Shown here: positions 7,746-14,367 of the stretch, piece after piece
Numbering within the stretch: the first letter of the stretch is position 1
Layout of the letters: every line of letters starts with the position of its first letter
DNA from: Streptomyces niveus
Lineage (GTDB): Bacteria; Actinomycetota; Actinomycetes; Streptomycetales; Streptomycetaceae
Length of the DNA stretch: 35,720 nucleotides
Reading direction: 5' to 3'
Assembly: GCF_001723055.1 (NCBI RefSeq)
Contig: NZ_MDCR01000178.1
Location: forward strand, 1 to 35,720
The notes under the pieces: generated by a model
What the model saw: only the letters and a program-made list of their open reading frames with translations
Databases searched by the model: none
What the model was told of the DNA's origin: nothing
Program-made: the position numbers and the translations under genes

Positions 7746-8906
7746 TCAGGGCCCGCTCCGGGTGGTCCTGACCGGGCTCCCGGGCTTGTCCAGCCATGTC
7801 TCCTGGCGCCCCCGCGCCGTGACCGTCAGGCCGAAGCGGGTGAGGGGTGGGCGGCCGTGGGTGTCCCACCAGGTGCGGGCCGACGTGATCTCGTCCCAGA
7901 GGCGGCGGGTGCCCCATTGGCGGACCGCGTCCGGTGCGTCCCACGACTCGTAACGCACCGACGCCCAGGAGCCGTTGCCGTCCGACAGGGCGATGCGGTA
8001 GGTGGCCGCCGGGTTCGCGGTGTCCCAGGTGTGGACGTAGCGGGCGTCCGGGACGTGGAGGCCGATCGTGAACGCCACGTCCGCGTTCGACAGGGCCAGA
8101 TCCGGGTCCATCGCGGACGGGCCGCGCTGATCGGGCTCCGTGGGTGGGAGGGTGACGGCGTGCGGGCGTTGGGCGCGCATCCACATGAAGCTGACGTTGG
8201 CCACGAAGCGGCCGTACGAGGGGGCGCCGGGCTCGCCCGTCACCAGGCGCAGCAGGCCCGCGTTGGCGTACGGGGTGCCCCACGGCGTCACGATCGTCGC
8301 GCCCGGGCGGGTCTGTTCGATCCAGGTGCGGGGGACGCGGCGGACAGCCGCCGTCGAGTGGATGCGGTCGTACGGCGCGGACTCGGGCCGGCCCGCCAGG
8401 CCGTCGCCGACCACCAGCCGCGCGGGTTCGAGCGCGGCGGACCGCAGGCGCAGCGCGGCCTGCTCTGAGACGCGGGGGTCGACCTCCACCGTGGTGACGG
8501 CCTCGCCACCGAGTCGGGCCGTCAGCAGGGCACTTGTCCAGCCCGTGCCCGTACCGATGTCGAGGACCCGCGCGCCGTCGGTGACATCCAGATGCCCGAG
8601 CATCGACGCCACCAGCGAGGGCTTGGAGGCGGACGACGTGGGGATGCCGGGGCCGCCATCGGCGCCGTCGTCCAGCTGCGTGACGACCACCCCGTCGGCG
8701 TCGACCAGCGCCCACCACGTCTCGGGTTCCCCGGCCCGGGTCACCAGCCGGTGGCCGGTCGGGGATGTCTCGTCCGGCGCCCATACGGCCTCCGGCACGA
8801 ACACCGCACGCGGGGCGCGCTCGAACGCGCCCCGCCATCCGTCCGCCAGCGCACCGGACTTGGTCAGGCCGGAGAGCAACCTCGCGTAGCCGTCGCCGTC
8901 AGTCAC
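7746..8906 (-). CDS. PIMT-like (protein-isoaspartate-type) SAM-dependent methyltransferase
   Basis: About 386 residues. The N-terminal helix segment RAPRAVFVPEAVW and the SAM-binding motif I VLDIGTGTGWTSALL, with a following VEVDP (motif II), place it in the PCMT/PIMT fold. A C-terminal extension of about 170 residues (from about 210) is absent from housekeeping PIMT. Proteins of this build occur as maturases in actinomycete RiPP clusters (graspetide- and lanthipeptide-associated O-methyltransferases) and also as orphans; no ATP-grasp or cyclase gene is nearby. I chose GTG 8906 because it overlaps the TGA of the 34-codon micro-gene (GTGA) and has no good ribosome site of its own. The open extension to 8933 lies inside that micro-gene. 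Confidence 0.8.
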   Translation of the reverse strand: MTDGDGYARLLSGLTKSGALADGWRGAFERAPRAVFVPEAVWAPDETSPTGHRLVTRAGEPETWWALVDADGVVVTQLDDGADGGPGIPTSSASKPSLVASMLGHLDVTDGARVLDIGTGTGWTSALLTARLGGEAVTTVEVDPRVSEQAALRLRSAALEPARLVVGDGLAGRPESAPYDRIHSTAAVRRVPRTWIEQTRPGATIVTPWGTPYANAGLLRLVTGEPGAPSYGRFVANVSFMWMRAQRPHAVTLPPTEPDQRGPSAMDPDLALSNADVAFTIGLHVPDARYVHTWDTANPAATYRIALSDGNGSWASVRYESWDAPDAVRQWGTRRLWDEITSARTWWDTHGRPPLTRFGLTVTARGRQETWLDKPGSPVRTTRSGP

Positions 8907-9007
8907 TTCTTCGGCGGAACGGGCCTGGTCCACTGGCCGTCCGACTCCTTCGGCGTCTGCTTCTGATCCCCTTCCGTACCGCCCTTGCCGTCACCGTGCT
9001 CGCCCAT
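8903..9007 (-). CDS. 34-aa hydrophilic peptide translationally coupled to the methyltransferase
   Basis: This small gene has a strong GGGGAG ribosome site 6 nt before its ATG. It encodes 34 residues, rich in Gly, Asp/Glu, Lys and Gln, starting MGEHGDGKGG and ending QWTRPVPPKK. Its TGA overlaps the methyltransferase GTG. It contains no Cys, one Trp, and several Asp/Glu residues that a PIMT-like enzyme could address. It may be a substrate or precursor peptide, a chaperone-like partner, or simply a coupling leader. I do not recognise a family. The good ribosome site and the exact 4-nt overlap argue that it is really translated. Confidence 0.6.
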   Translation of the reverse strand: MGEHGDGKGGTEGDQKQTPKESDGQWTRPVPPKK

Positions 9008-9028
9008 GGGTGGCTCCCCTCGCTCCCG

Positions 9029-9063
9029 GACCGACTGCGGTCGGTCACCAAAGCAGGTATACC
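9029..9063 (-). promoter_or_regulatory. Candidate leader hairpin and promoter before the 34-aa gene
   Basis: A 7-bp stem with a 4-nt loop (GACCGAC at 9029-9035 with GTCGGTC at 9040-9046) lies about 22 nt upstream of the ATG. Just beyond it is the 8-bp palindrome GGTATACC (9056-9063), which would serve as a -10-like TATACC on the minus strand. No convincing -35 is visible. The hairpin could be an operator or leader structure, or a weak end of the preceding HTH-protein transcript. Confidence 0.35.
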
Positions 9064-9125
9064 CGCTTCGCTCCGTAACCACAGGAGCGCACGGAAGCAT
9101 CCGGACCGAACGGGGCGCACGGCTG

Positions 9126-10541
9126 TCAACGACCGGCGCGCGGAACCGTCACCGCCAGGGTCCCGGCCGGGCCGCCGACGCGGGTCCAGGTGCCGGTACG
9201 GGGGTCCCAACGCCGCACCGACGTACGGTCGTCGGTCAGGACGAACACCTCACGTCCGGCCACCCGGACCTCCGCCCCGGCCGGGCCGATGTCGTGCCAC
9301 GCGTCCTTCGCGTAGTGGCGCAGCCGGGTCCCCGTCGGGTCGGTGGAGAAGAGCCCGGCGGCGCCCGCGAACAGGGCGCCCGCCGGTCCCGCGGCCCAGG
9401 TCCATCTCTCGTCCGCGTCAGGCGTCTCGGGAGCCAGCCAGCGGGTGACCATCGCGCGGTCGGGCGTGAGGCCGTAGAGATGCCGGTCCGTGAGCGCGAA
9501 GTCCGCGCCCGCCGTGCCCACGAACTCCCATTCGCCGGGGCGCCCGGCGTACTTGAAGATCCGGCCGTCCTTCGGGTTCGTCGCGAACAGGCCCGGCCCG
9601 CCGCCGTACAGCCTGCTCGCGGGACCGCCCACCCAGGTCCATGACGTACCCCGGCCGTCCCAGACATGGACCGAACCGCGGTCCGGCGCCAGGCGGTAGA
9701 CACGCGTACCGCTGATCGCGAAGTCGGCGCCCGGCTCGCCGACTTGGTGCCAGCGGCCGGGGCTGCCGCCGTACGCGAACAGACCGTCGCCGCGCACACC
9801 GGTCGCGAACAGACCGGCGGGTCCGGCCCACAGGCGCTTCGCGGTGTCGCCGATCCGGGTCCAGTCGCCGGCACCGGGGCCGTCCCACTGGAGGACGCCG
9901 TCGCCGCCGGGGCCGATCGCGAAGACCCCGGTGCCGGTGAGCGGGGCGGCCCGTACGGGGGGTGAACCGTCCGGCGAGGCGCCGCCGGACGGCGGTTTGC
10001 CGCCGGCCGAGATGTTCTCGTCCCCGGACGGGAGCAGGGCGACCAGCAGCAGGAGGGCCACGACGGCGACCGCCGCCGTGACAGTCAAGCCGACCGCGAG
10101 GCGGTGGCGCCGGCGCCGCGGTGCTCTATCCGTAGGCGGACTTGGAACCGTGCCCGGAGCGCCGGGCTCGGGAGCCGGCTCGGGCGCCCCCGCCGCCGCG
10201 TCCACCACCGTGACGACCACCGCCGCGTCCACCGCCGCCGCGTGCAGCCTCCGCGCCGTCCGCGTACGGCTGACACGGGTCGCCTCGTCCGGCGTACGGT
10301 CCGCCACCAACCGCTCCAACAGGTCCAGCGGTACGAGCTTCTGGCCCGAGCGGTACTCCCCCCACATGGTCTTGCCGACGTGATACCGCTCCGCCAACTC
10401 CCGCAGCGTGACCCCGTCGGTCACCTCCAGCACGAACGACGCCAGCGCGTTCGCCTGTTCCGTACGGCCCCTCGGCGCGCCCTGCCGTCTGCCGGCTCTG
10501 CCCGCGCTTCCCGCCCCGTCCGTCGTGCCACCACCAGTCAT
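9126..10541 (-). CDS. Membrane-tethered XRE-type HTH protein with extracytoplasmic propeller-like repeats
   Basis: A 471-residue single-pass protein. Residues about 30-80 form a helix-turn-helix (GVTLRELAERYHVGKTMWGE), followed by an Ala/Pro linker. Basic residues (PRRRRHR) and a transmembrane helix at about 148-170 indicate a cytoplasmic N-terminus. The outside region of about 300 residues consists of imperfect repeats of about 45 residues, with units like GGPGLFATNPKDGRIFKYAG and the recurring pair 'W.WVGGPA' and 'GADFAL', which fits a beta-propeller. It may sense an external signal and act on DNA directly. ATG 10541 follows AGGGGGG; the frame stays open to 11153, but that stretch lies antisense to the nuclease gene. 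The 118 nt downstream separate it from the 34-aa gene. Confidence 0.78.
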   Translation of the reverse strand: MTGGGTTDGAGSAGRAGRRQGAPRGRTEQANALASFVLEVTDGVTLRELAERYHVGKTMWGEYRSGQKLVPLDLLERLVADRTPDEATRVSRTRTARRLHAAAVDAAVVVTVVDAAAGAPEPAPEPGAPGTVPSPPTDRAPRRRRHRLAVGLTVTAAVAVVALLLLVALLPSGDENISAGGKPPSGGASPDGSPPVRAAPLTGTGVFAIGPGGDGVLQWDGPGAGDWTRIGDTAKRLWAGPAGLFATGVRGDGLFAYGGSPGRWHQVGEPGADFAISGTRVYRLAPDRGSVHVWDGRGTSWTWVGGPASRLYGGGPGLFATNPKDGRIFKYAGRPGEWEFVGTAGADFALTDRHLYGLTPDRAMVTRWLAPETPDADERWTWAAGPAGALFAGAAGLFSTDPTGTRLRHYAKDAWHDIGPAGAEVRVAGREVFVLTDDRTSVRRWDPRTGTWTRVGGPAGTLAVTVPRAGR

Positions 10542-10577
10542 CACGGCCCCCCTAGCCCAGTGAGATCCCAGCAGCTC

Positions 10578-10644
10578 GATTGTCCGCGGACAACTGATTG
10601 TCCGGACTTCCCCCGCGATTTCCGGTCGAATCATCCGGACAATC
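10578..10644. promoter_or_regulatory. Operator-like array of GATTGTCC elements in a divergent promoter region
   Basis: The spacer between the membrane HTH gene and the secreted nuclease gene contains a perfect 14-bp palindrome, TTGTCCGCGGACAA (10580-10593). It also holds an 11-bp inverted repeat, GATTGTCCGGA at 10596-10606 and TCCGGACAATC at 10634-10644. The core GATTGTCC thus occurs twice directly, 18 bp apart, and once inverted. This is what a dimeric regulator acting on both divergent genes would need. The HTH protein next to it is the obvious candidate ligand, but that is inference. Confidence 0.7.
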
Positions 10645-10716
10645 ACCGGTCGCGCCAGCCTGGTGTCACGGGCCTCACCGCCCGCCTCCACCAGGAGACA
10701 CGACGAGAGGAGACCG

Positions 10717-11661
10717 ATGAGACTCGCGTTCGCCGGGGCACTCGCCCTGCTCGCCACCGCACTCGTCACCGTGCCGGCGAGCGCCGACGGCCCGGCGGAG
10801 GTCGCGGCCCCCGCGCAGACCGCACCCGCGCAGGCCGCCCCCGCCCAGTACCAGATCGGCACCTTCAACATGGCGGGCGGCAACGCCGAGCACGGCACCA
10901 AGGGGGACGAGGCGCCGGAAGCACTGGCGCGCAGTGTGCGCGACCGGATGCCCGCCGTCGTGGCGTTCCAGGAGGGCTGCGGCGACTGGACCTTCGCGCT
11001 GGGGAACAAGCTCGGGGCGCAGGGGTACGACGTGTTCATGAGCCCGGTCCTCCAGCGCGCCGGTGGTCCCGACGCCGAGTGCCGGCACCCGAATTCGTCC
11101 GGCTTCGGCAACGGGCTGATCACGCGTAAGGACATCGGCTTCGACCCGGACACCTACCGGGAACACGAGCTGACGAGGAACGCCGCGGTGGACCCGGCGC
11201 GCAAGGATCTCAAGGAACAGCGGGAGATGCTCTGCGTCAGCGCGCCCGCGCGGCAGTTGGTCGCCTGCTCGGTCCATCTGACCCACGACGACCGCACGTT
11301 GCGCATCGCGGAGGCGGCGGAGGCGCGGCGCGTCCTGGCCTTCGAGTACGCCGGGTACACGCAGCTCGTCGGCGGTGACCTGAACGACGATCCGCTGTCC
11401 GCCGTGGCCGACCAGTTCTACGACTCCGGTTACGGGTTCGGGGCGCGGGGCGGGCTGAAGGAGAGCGACAGCATCTGCGGCAACGAGATCACCCCTCTCT
11501 CGAACATCTACCGGGCGCCCTGCCGGCTGGGTGAACGCACCCACGGCTCCGGCAAGATCGACTATCTCTTCGTCTCCCCGCAGGTCCACGTCCGGTGGGC
11601 CGACGCCACTTCGGCGAACCACTCCGACCATGTGCCGCTGTGGGCCGAAGTGACCCTCTGA
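10717..11661 (+). CDS. Secreted endonuclease/exonuclease/phosphatase-family protein
   Basis: A 314-residue exported hydrolase of the EEP (DNase I/inositol phosphatase) fold. The signal peptide spans residues 1-23 (RLAFAGALALLATALVTVPASA). The metal- and phosphate-binding motifs follow in order: GTFNMAGGN (Asn51), AFQEG (Glu86), a catalytic His in CSVHLTHDD, GGDLNDDP, and the terminal SANHSDHVPLW. The substrate could be nucleic acid or a phosphorylated small molecule. Four Cys residues after the signal sequence suggest disulfides and an extracellular location. I chose ATG 10717, which follows GAGAGGAGACC; the open frame from 10663 lacks a signal-like start. The gene is divergent from the membrane HTH gene and is followed by a 56-codon gene 46 nt downstream. 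Confidence 0.85.
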   Translation: MRLAFAGALALLATALVTVPASADGPAEVAAPAQTAPAQAAPAQYQIGTFNMAGGNAEHGTKGDEAPEALARSVRDRMPAVVAFQEGCGDWTFALGNKLGAQGYDVFMSPVLQRAGGPDAECRHPNSSGFGNGLITRKDIGFDPDTYREHELTRNAAVDPARKDLKEQREMLCVSAPARQLVACSVHLTHDDRTLRIAEAAEARRVLAFEYAGYTQLVGGDLNDDPLSAVADQFYDSGYGFGARGGLKESDSICGNEITPLSNIYRAPCRLGERTHGSGKIDYLFVSPQVHVRWADATSANHSDHVPLWAEVTL

Positions 11662-11707
11662 CCATCAACCATCACCAGCACAACTCGCTTTCCAACAAGG
11701 AGGAACC

Positions 11708-11878
11708 ATGCCGTTCAGCGACGACGAGATCACCGAGATCGCCTTCCGGGAGCAGCGGGAACGCGACCGCCAGCACCAGGAGATGATGGAGCGCCAGGAG
11801 GCCGAGCGGCAGGCGCGCTACGCCGAGGAGCAGGCCCGCAGGGCCGCCGAGCAGCCGCACTCCGGGCCCACCTGGTAG
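11708..11878 (+). CDS. 56-aa charged helical peptide
   Basis: A short gene with an excellent ribosome site (AAGGAGGAACC before ATG 11708). It encodes 56 residues, MPFSDDEITEIAFREQRERD onward, ending SGPTW and TAG at 11878. About 40 residues are Glu/Arg/Gln/Ala-rich with repeated EEQARR-type stretches, predicting one long charged helix or coiled coil with no signal peptide or membrane segment. It follows the secreted nuclease gene by 46 nt and is followed by a terminator, so it is probably the last gene of that transcript. I do not recognise a family; function unknown. Confidence 0.7.
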   Translation: MPFSDDEITEIAFREQRERDRQHQEMMERQEAERQARYAEEQARRAAEQPHSGPTW

Positions 11879-11929
11879 GTCCCGCGAGCGCCCTCCTGAA
11901 GAGGGCCGCACAGAGGGCCGCACAGACGG

Positions 11930-11961
11930 AAGGGTCGCAACCCACGGGGGTCGCGACCCTT
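11930..11961. terminator. Bidirectional intrinsic terminator between the 56-aa gene and bkdC
   Basis: AAGGGTCGC (11930-11938) pairs with GCGACCCTT (11953-11961) around a 14-nt loop and is followed by T residues on the plus side. It sits between convergent transcripts and can serve both. Just before it, a 12-bp segment (GAGGGCCGCACA) is tandemly duplicated at 11901-11924. Confidence 0.75.
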
Positions 11962-11978
11962 TCCCGCGTCCGGGGCGC

Positions 11979-13370
11979 TCAGCCCCAGGTGATCAGCCGC
12001 TTCGGCTGTTCCAGGATCGCCGCGATGTCCGCGAGGACCTTGGAGCCCAGTTCGCCGTCGACCAGGCGGTGGTCGAACGACAGCGCCAGGGTGGTGACCT
12101 GGCGGGGCTTCACCTTGCCCTTGTGGACCCATGGCTGGAGCTTGATCGCGCCGACCGCCAGGATCGCGGACTCGCCCGGGTTGAGGATGGGCGTGCCCGT
12201 GTCGACGCCGAAGACGCCGACGTTGGTGATCGTCACCGTGCCGCCCTGCATGGCCGCCGGGGTCGTCTTGCCCTCGCGGGCCGTGGACACCAGTTCGCCC
12301 AGGGACTCGGCGAGTTGGGGCAGCGTCTTGTCGTGCGCGTCCTTGATGTTCGGGACGAGCAGACCGCGCGGGGTGGCCGCCGCGATGCCGAGGTTGACGT
12401 AGTGCTTGAGCACGATCTCCTGGGCGGCCTCGTCCCAGGTGGCGTTGACGTCGGGGTGCCGCTTGATGGCCACCAGCAGCGCCTTGGCGACGAGCAGCAG
12501 CGGGTTGACCCGTACACCCGCCATGTCCTTGTCGGACTTGAGCTCCTCCACCAGCCTCATCGTGCGCGTCACGTCGACCGTCACGAACTCCGTGACGTGC
12601 GGCGCCGTGAACGCGCTGCCCACCATCGCCGCCGCCGTGGCCTTCCGTACGCCCTTCACGGGGATACGGGTCTCCCGGCCGGCCACCGCGGGAGCTGCGG
12701 CCACCGGAGCCGGTACGGGCTCCGCGACCGGAACGGCCTGCGGCGAGGGCGCCGGCGCCGTCGCCGCGTGCACGTCCTCGCGCGTGATGATCCCGTCCGG
12801 ACCCGTCGGCGTGATCGTCGCCAGGTCCACGCCCAGATCCTTGGCGAGCTTGCGCACCGGCGGCTTCGCCAGCGGGCGGGACAGCGCGGCGGGGGCCGGT
12901 ACGCCGTTCATCTCCGCCTGGATCGCCGCGGTCGCCGCGCCCTGCTCGGGAACGGCCGCCGCCCCTCTGCGCGGACGCCGCTTCGTGGACGCCTCCGAGA
13001 CGCCGTAGCCCACGAGCACCGGCTGGCGTCCCTTCGGCTCGGCGGCCTCGGCCTCGGGCTCGGGCTCCGTCGCCGGCGCCGCGGCGGCGGGCGCCTCCGA
13101 CGGGGTGCCCGGCGCCACGTCCACGGTGATGATCGACGCGCCGACGTCTACGGTCGTGCCCTCGTCGAAGCGCAGCGCGTGCACCACCCCGTCGTAGGGG
13201 ATGGGCAGTTCGACGGCCGCCTTCGCCGTCTCCACCTCGCACACGACCTGCCCGTCGACGACGGTGTCGCCCGGCTGTACGTACCACTTGAGGATCTCGG
13301 CCTCGGTGAGTCCCTCGCCCACGTCGGGCATCTTGAACTCTCGATAGCGAGCAGAAGTGTCAGCAGTCAT
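11979..13370 (-). CDS. bkdC: Branched-chain 2-oxo acid dehydrogenase E2 (dihydrolipoamide acyltransferase)
   Basis: A 463-residue E2 core subunit that moves branched acyl groups from lipoamide to CoA. Three parts are visible. The lipoyl domain (1-85) has its lipoylated Lys50 in VETAKAAVEL. Ala/Pro-rich linkers surround the peripheral subunit-binding domain at about 163-202 (PPVRKLAKDLGVDL to DGIITREDV). The C-terminal catalytic domain carries the HRxxDG active site (LSFDHRLVDGELG). ATG 13370 lies 10 nt after GAGGAG; GTG 13376 is a close alternative. The frame remains open far upstream, antisense or out of frame with the E1beta gene, and that part is not real. It is last of a three-gene operon with E1alpha and E1beta. 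Confidence 0.93.
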   Translation of the reverse strand: MTADTSARYREFKMPDVGEGLTEAEILKWYVQPGDTVVDGQVVCEVETAKAAVELPIPYDGVVHALRFDEGTTVDVGASIITVDVAPGTPSEAPAAAAPATEPEPEAEAAEPKGRQPVLVGYGVSEASTKRRPRRGAAAVPEQGAATAAIQAEMNGVPAPAALSRPLAKPPVRKLAKDLGVDLATITPTGPDGIITREDVHAATAPAPSPQAVPVAEPVPAPVAAAPAVAGRETRIPVKGVRKATAAAMVGSAFTAPHVTEFVTVDVTRTMRLVEELKSDKDMAGVRVNPLLLVAKALLVAIKRHPDVNATWDEAAQEIVLKHYVNLGIAAATPRGLLVPNIKDAHDKTLPQLAESLGELVSTAREGKTTPAAMQGGTVTITNVGVFGVDTGTPILNPGESAILAVGAIKLQPWVHKGKVKPRQVTTLALSFDHRLVDGELGSKVLADIAAILEQPKRLITWG

Positions 13371-13384
13371 GGTCACGGCACTCC

Positions 13385-14365
13385 TCAGTACGCGAGCGAG
13401 CGGTCGACGGCGTCGAGCACTCGGTCCAGGCCCGGAAGGTACTCCTCCTCCAGGCGCGCCGGCGGGTACGGGGCGTGGAAGCCGCCGACCCTCAGCACCG
13501 GAGCCTCCAGGTGGTAGAAGGAGCGCTCCGTGATCCGGGCGGCGATCTCCGCGCCGGCGCCGTAGAACACCGGTGCCTCGTGGACCACGACCAGCCTGCG
13601 CGTCTTCTCCACCGACGTCTGGATCGTGTCGAAGTCGATCGGGGACATCGAGCGGAGATCGAGCACCTCCACCGACTTGCCCTCCTCGGCAGCGGCGGCG
13701 GCGGCCTCCAGGCAGACCTTCACCATCGGGCCGTACGCCGCGAGGGTGAGATCCGTGCCGGTCCGGGTGACCCGGGCCTTGTGCAGGGGGCCCGGGATGG
13801 CCTCGGTGTCGACCTCGCCCTTGTCCCAGTAGCGCCGCTTGGGCTCGAAGAAGATGACCGGGTCGTCGCTCTGGATGGCCTGCTGCATCATCCAGTAGCC
13901 GTCGGCGGACGTCGAGGGCGAGACGATCTTCAACCCCGCCACGTGCGCGAACAGGGCCTCCGGCGACTCCGAGTGGTGCTCGACGGCGCCGATGCCGCCG
14001 CCGTACGGAATGCGGATGACGACCGGCATCTTGATCTTGCCGAGCGCGCGGGCGTGCATCTTCGCGAGCTGCGTGACGATCTGGTCGTACGCGGGGAAGA
14101 CGAAGCCGTCGAACTGGATCTCCACGACGGGCCGGTAGCCGCGCAGCGCGAGGCCGATCGCCGTACCGACGATGCCGGACTCGGCGAGCGGGGTGTCGAT
14201 GACCCGGCCCTCGCCGAAGTCCTTCTGGAGACCGTCGGTGACCCGGAAGACGCCGCCGAGCTTGCCGACGTCCTCGCCCATGATCAGGACCTTGGGGTCG
14301 GTGTCGAGTGCGACGCGCAGCGACTCGTTGATCGCCTTCGCGAGGGGGAGTTTCTGTACGGCCAT
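13385..14365 (-). CDS. bkdB: Branched-chain 2-oxo acid dehydrogenase E1 beta subunit
   Basis: A 326-residue transketolase-like beta subunit that pairs with E1alpha to decarboxylate branched 2-oxo acids from Val, Ile and Leu. Diagnostic stretches are VLIMGEDVGKLGGVFRVTDG near the N-terminus, DTPLAESGIVGTAIGLALRG, the pyrimidine-binding region around VEIQFDGFVFPAYDQ, and IGAVEHHSESPEALFAH. The C-terminal transketolase_C domain starts near GTDLTLAAYGPM. The ATG sits 2 nt after the E1alpha stop and the gene ends 14 nt before the E2 start, so the three are co-translated. Compare the partial paralogue at 35096-35720. Confidence 0.94.
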   Translation of the reverse strand: MAVQKLPLAKAINESLRVALDTDPKVLIMGEDVGKLGGVFRVTDGLQKDFGEGRVIDTPLAESGIVGTAIGLALRGYRPVVEIQFDGFVFPAYDQIVTQLAKMHARALGKIKMPVVIRIPYGGGIGAVEHHSESPEALFAHVAGLKIVSPSTSADGYWMMQQAIQSDDPVIFFEPKRRYWDKGEVDTEAIPGPLHKARVTRTGTDLTLAAYGPMVKVCLEAAAAAAEEGKSVEVLDLRSMSPIDFDTIQTSVEKTRRLVVVHEAPVFYGAGAEIAARITERSFYHLEAPVLRVGGFHAPYPPARLEEEYLPGLDRVLDAVDRSLAY

Positions 14366-14367
14366 GG

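Noticed and set aside
7721..7746. Terminator between the small membrane protein gene and the methyltransferase gene
   Set aside because: Only a short GCCGCC/GGCGGC pairing with a wide loop is present and it overlaps a stop codon, too weak to list as a feature.
8903..9007. FxLD-type lanthipeptide or graspetide precursor
   Set aside because: The peptide lacks an FxLD motif, Cys residues and known graspetide core motifs, and there is no lanthionine synthetase or ATP-grasp gene, so only a neutral call is justified.
10542..11153. N-terminal extension of the membrane HTH protein to 11153
   Set aside because: It would cover the divergent operator region and lie antisense to the nuclease gene. ATG 10541 has a good ribosome site and the conserved part begins after it.
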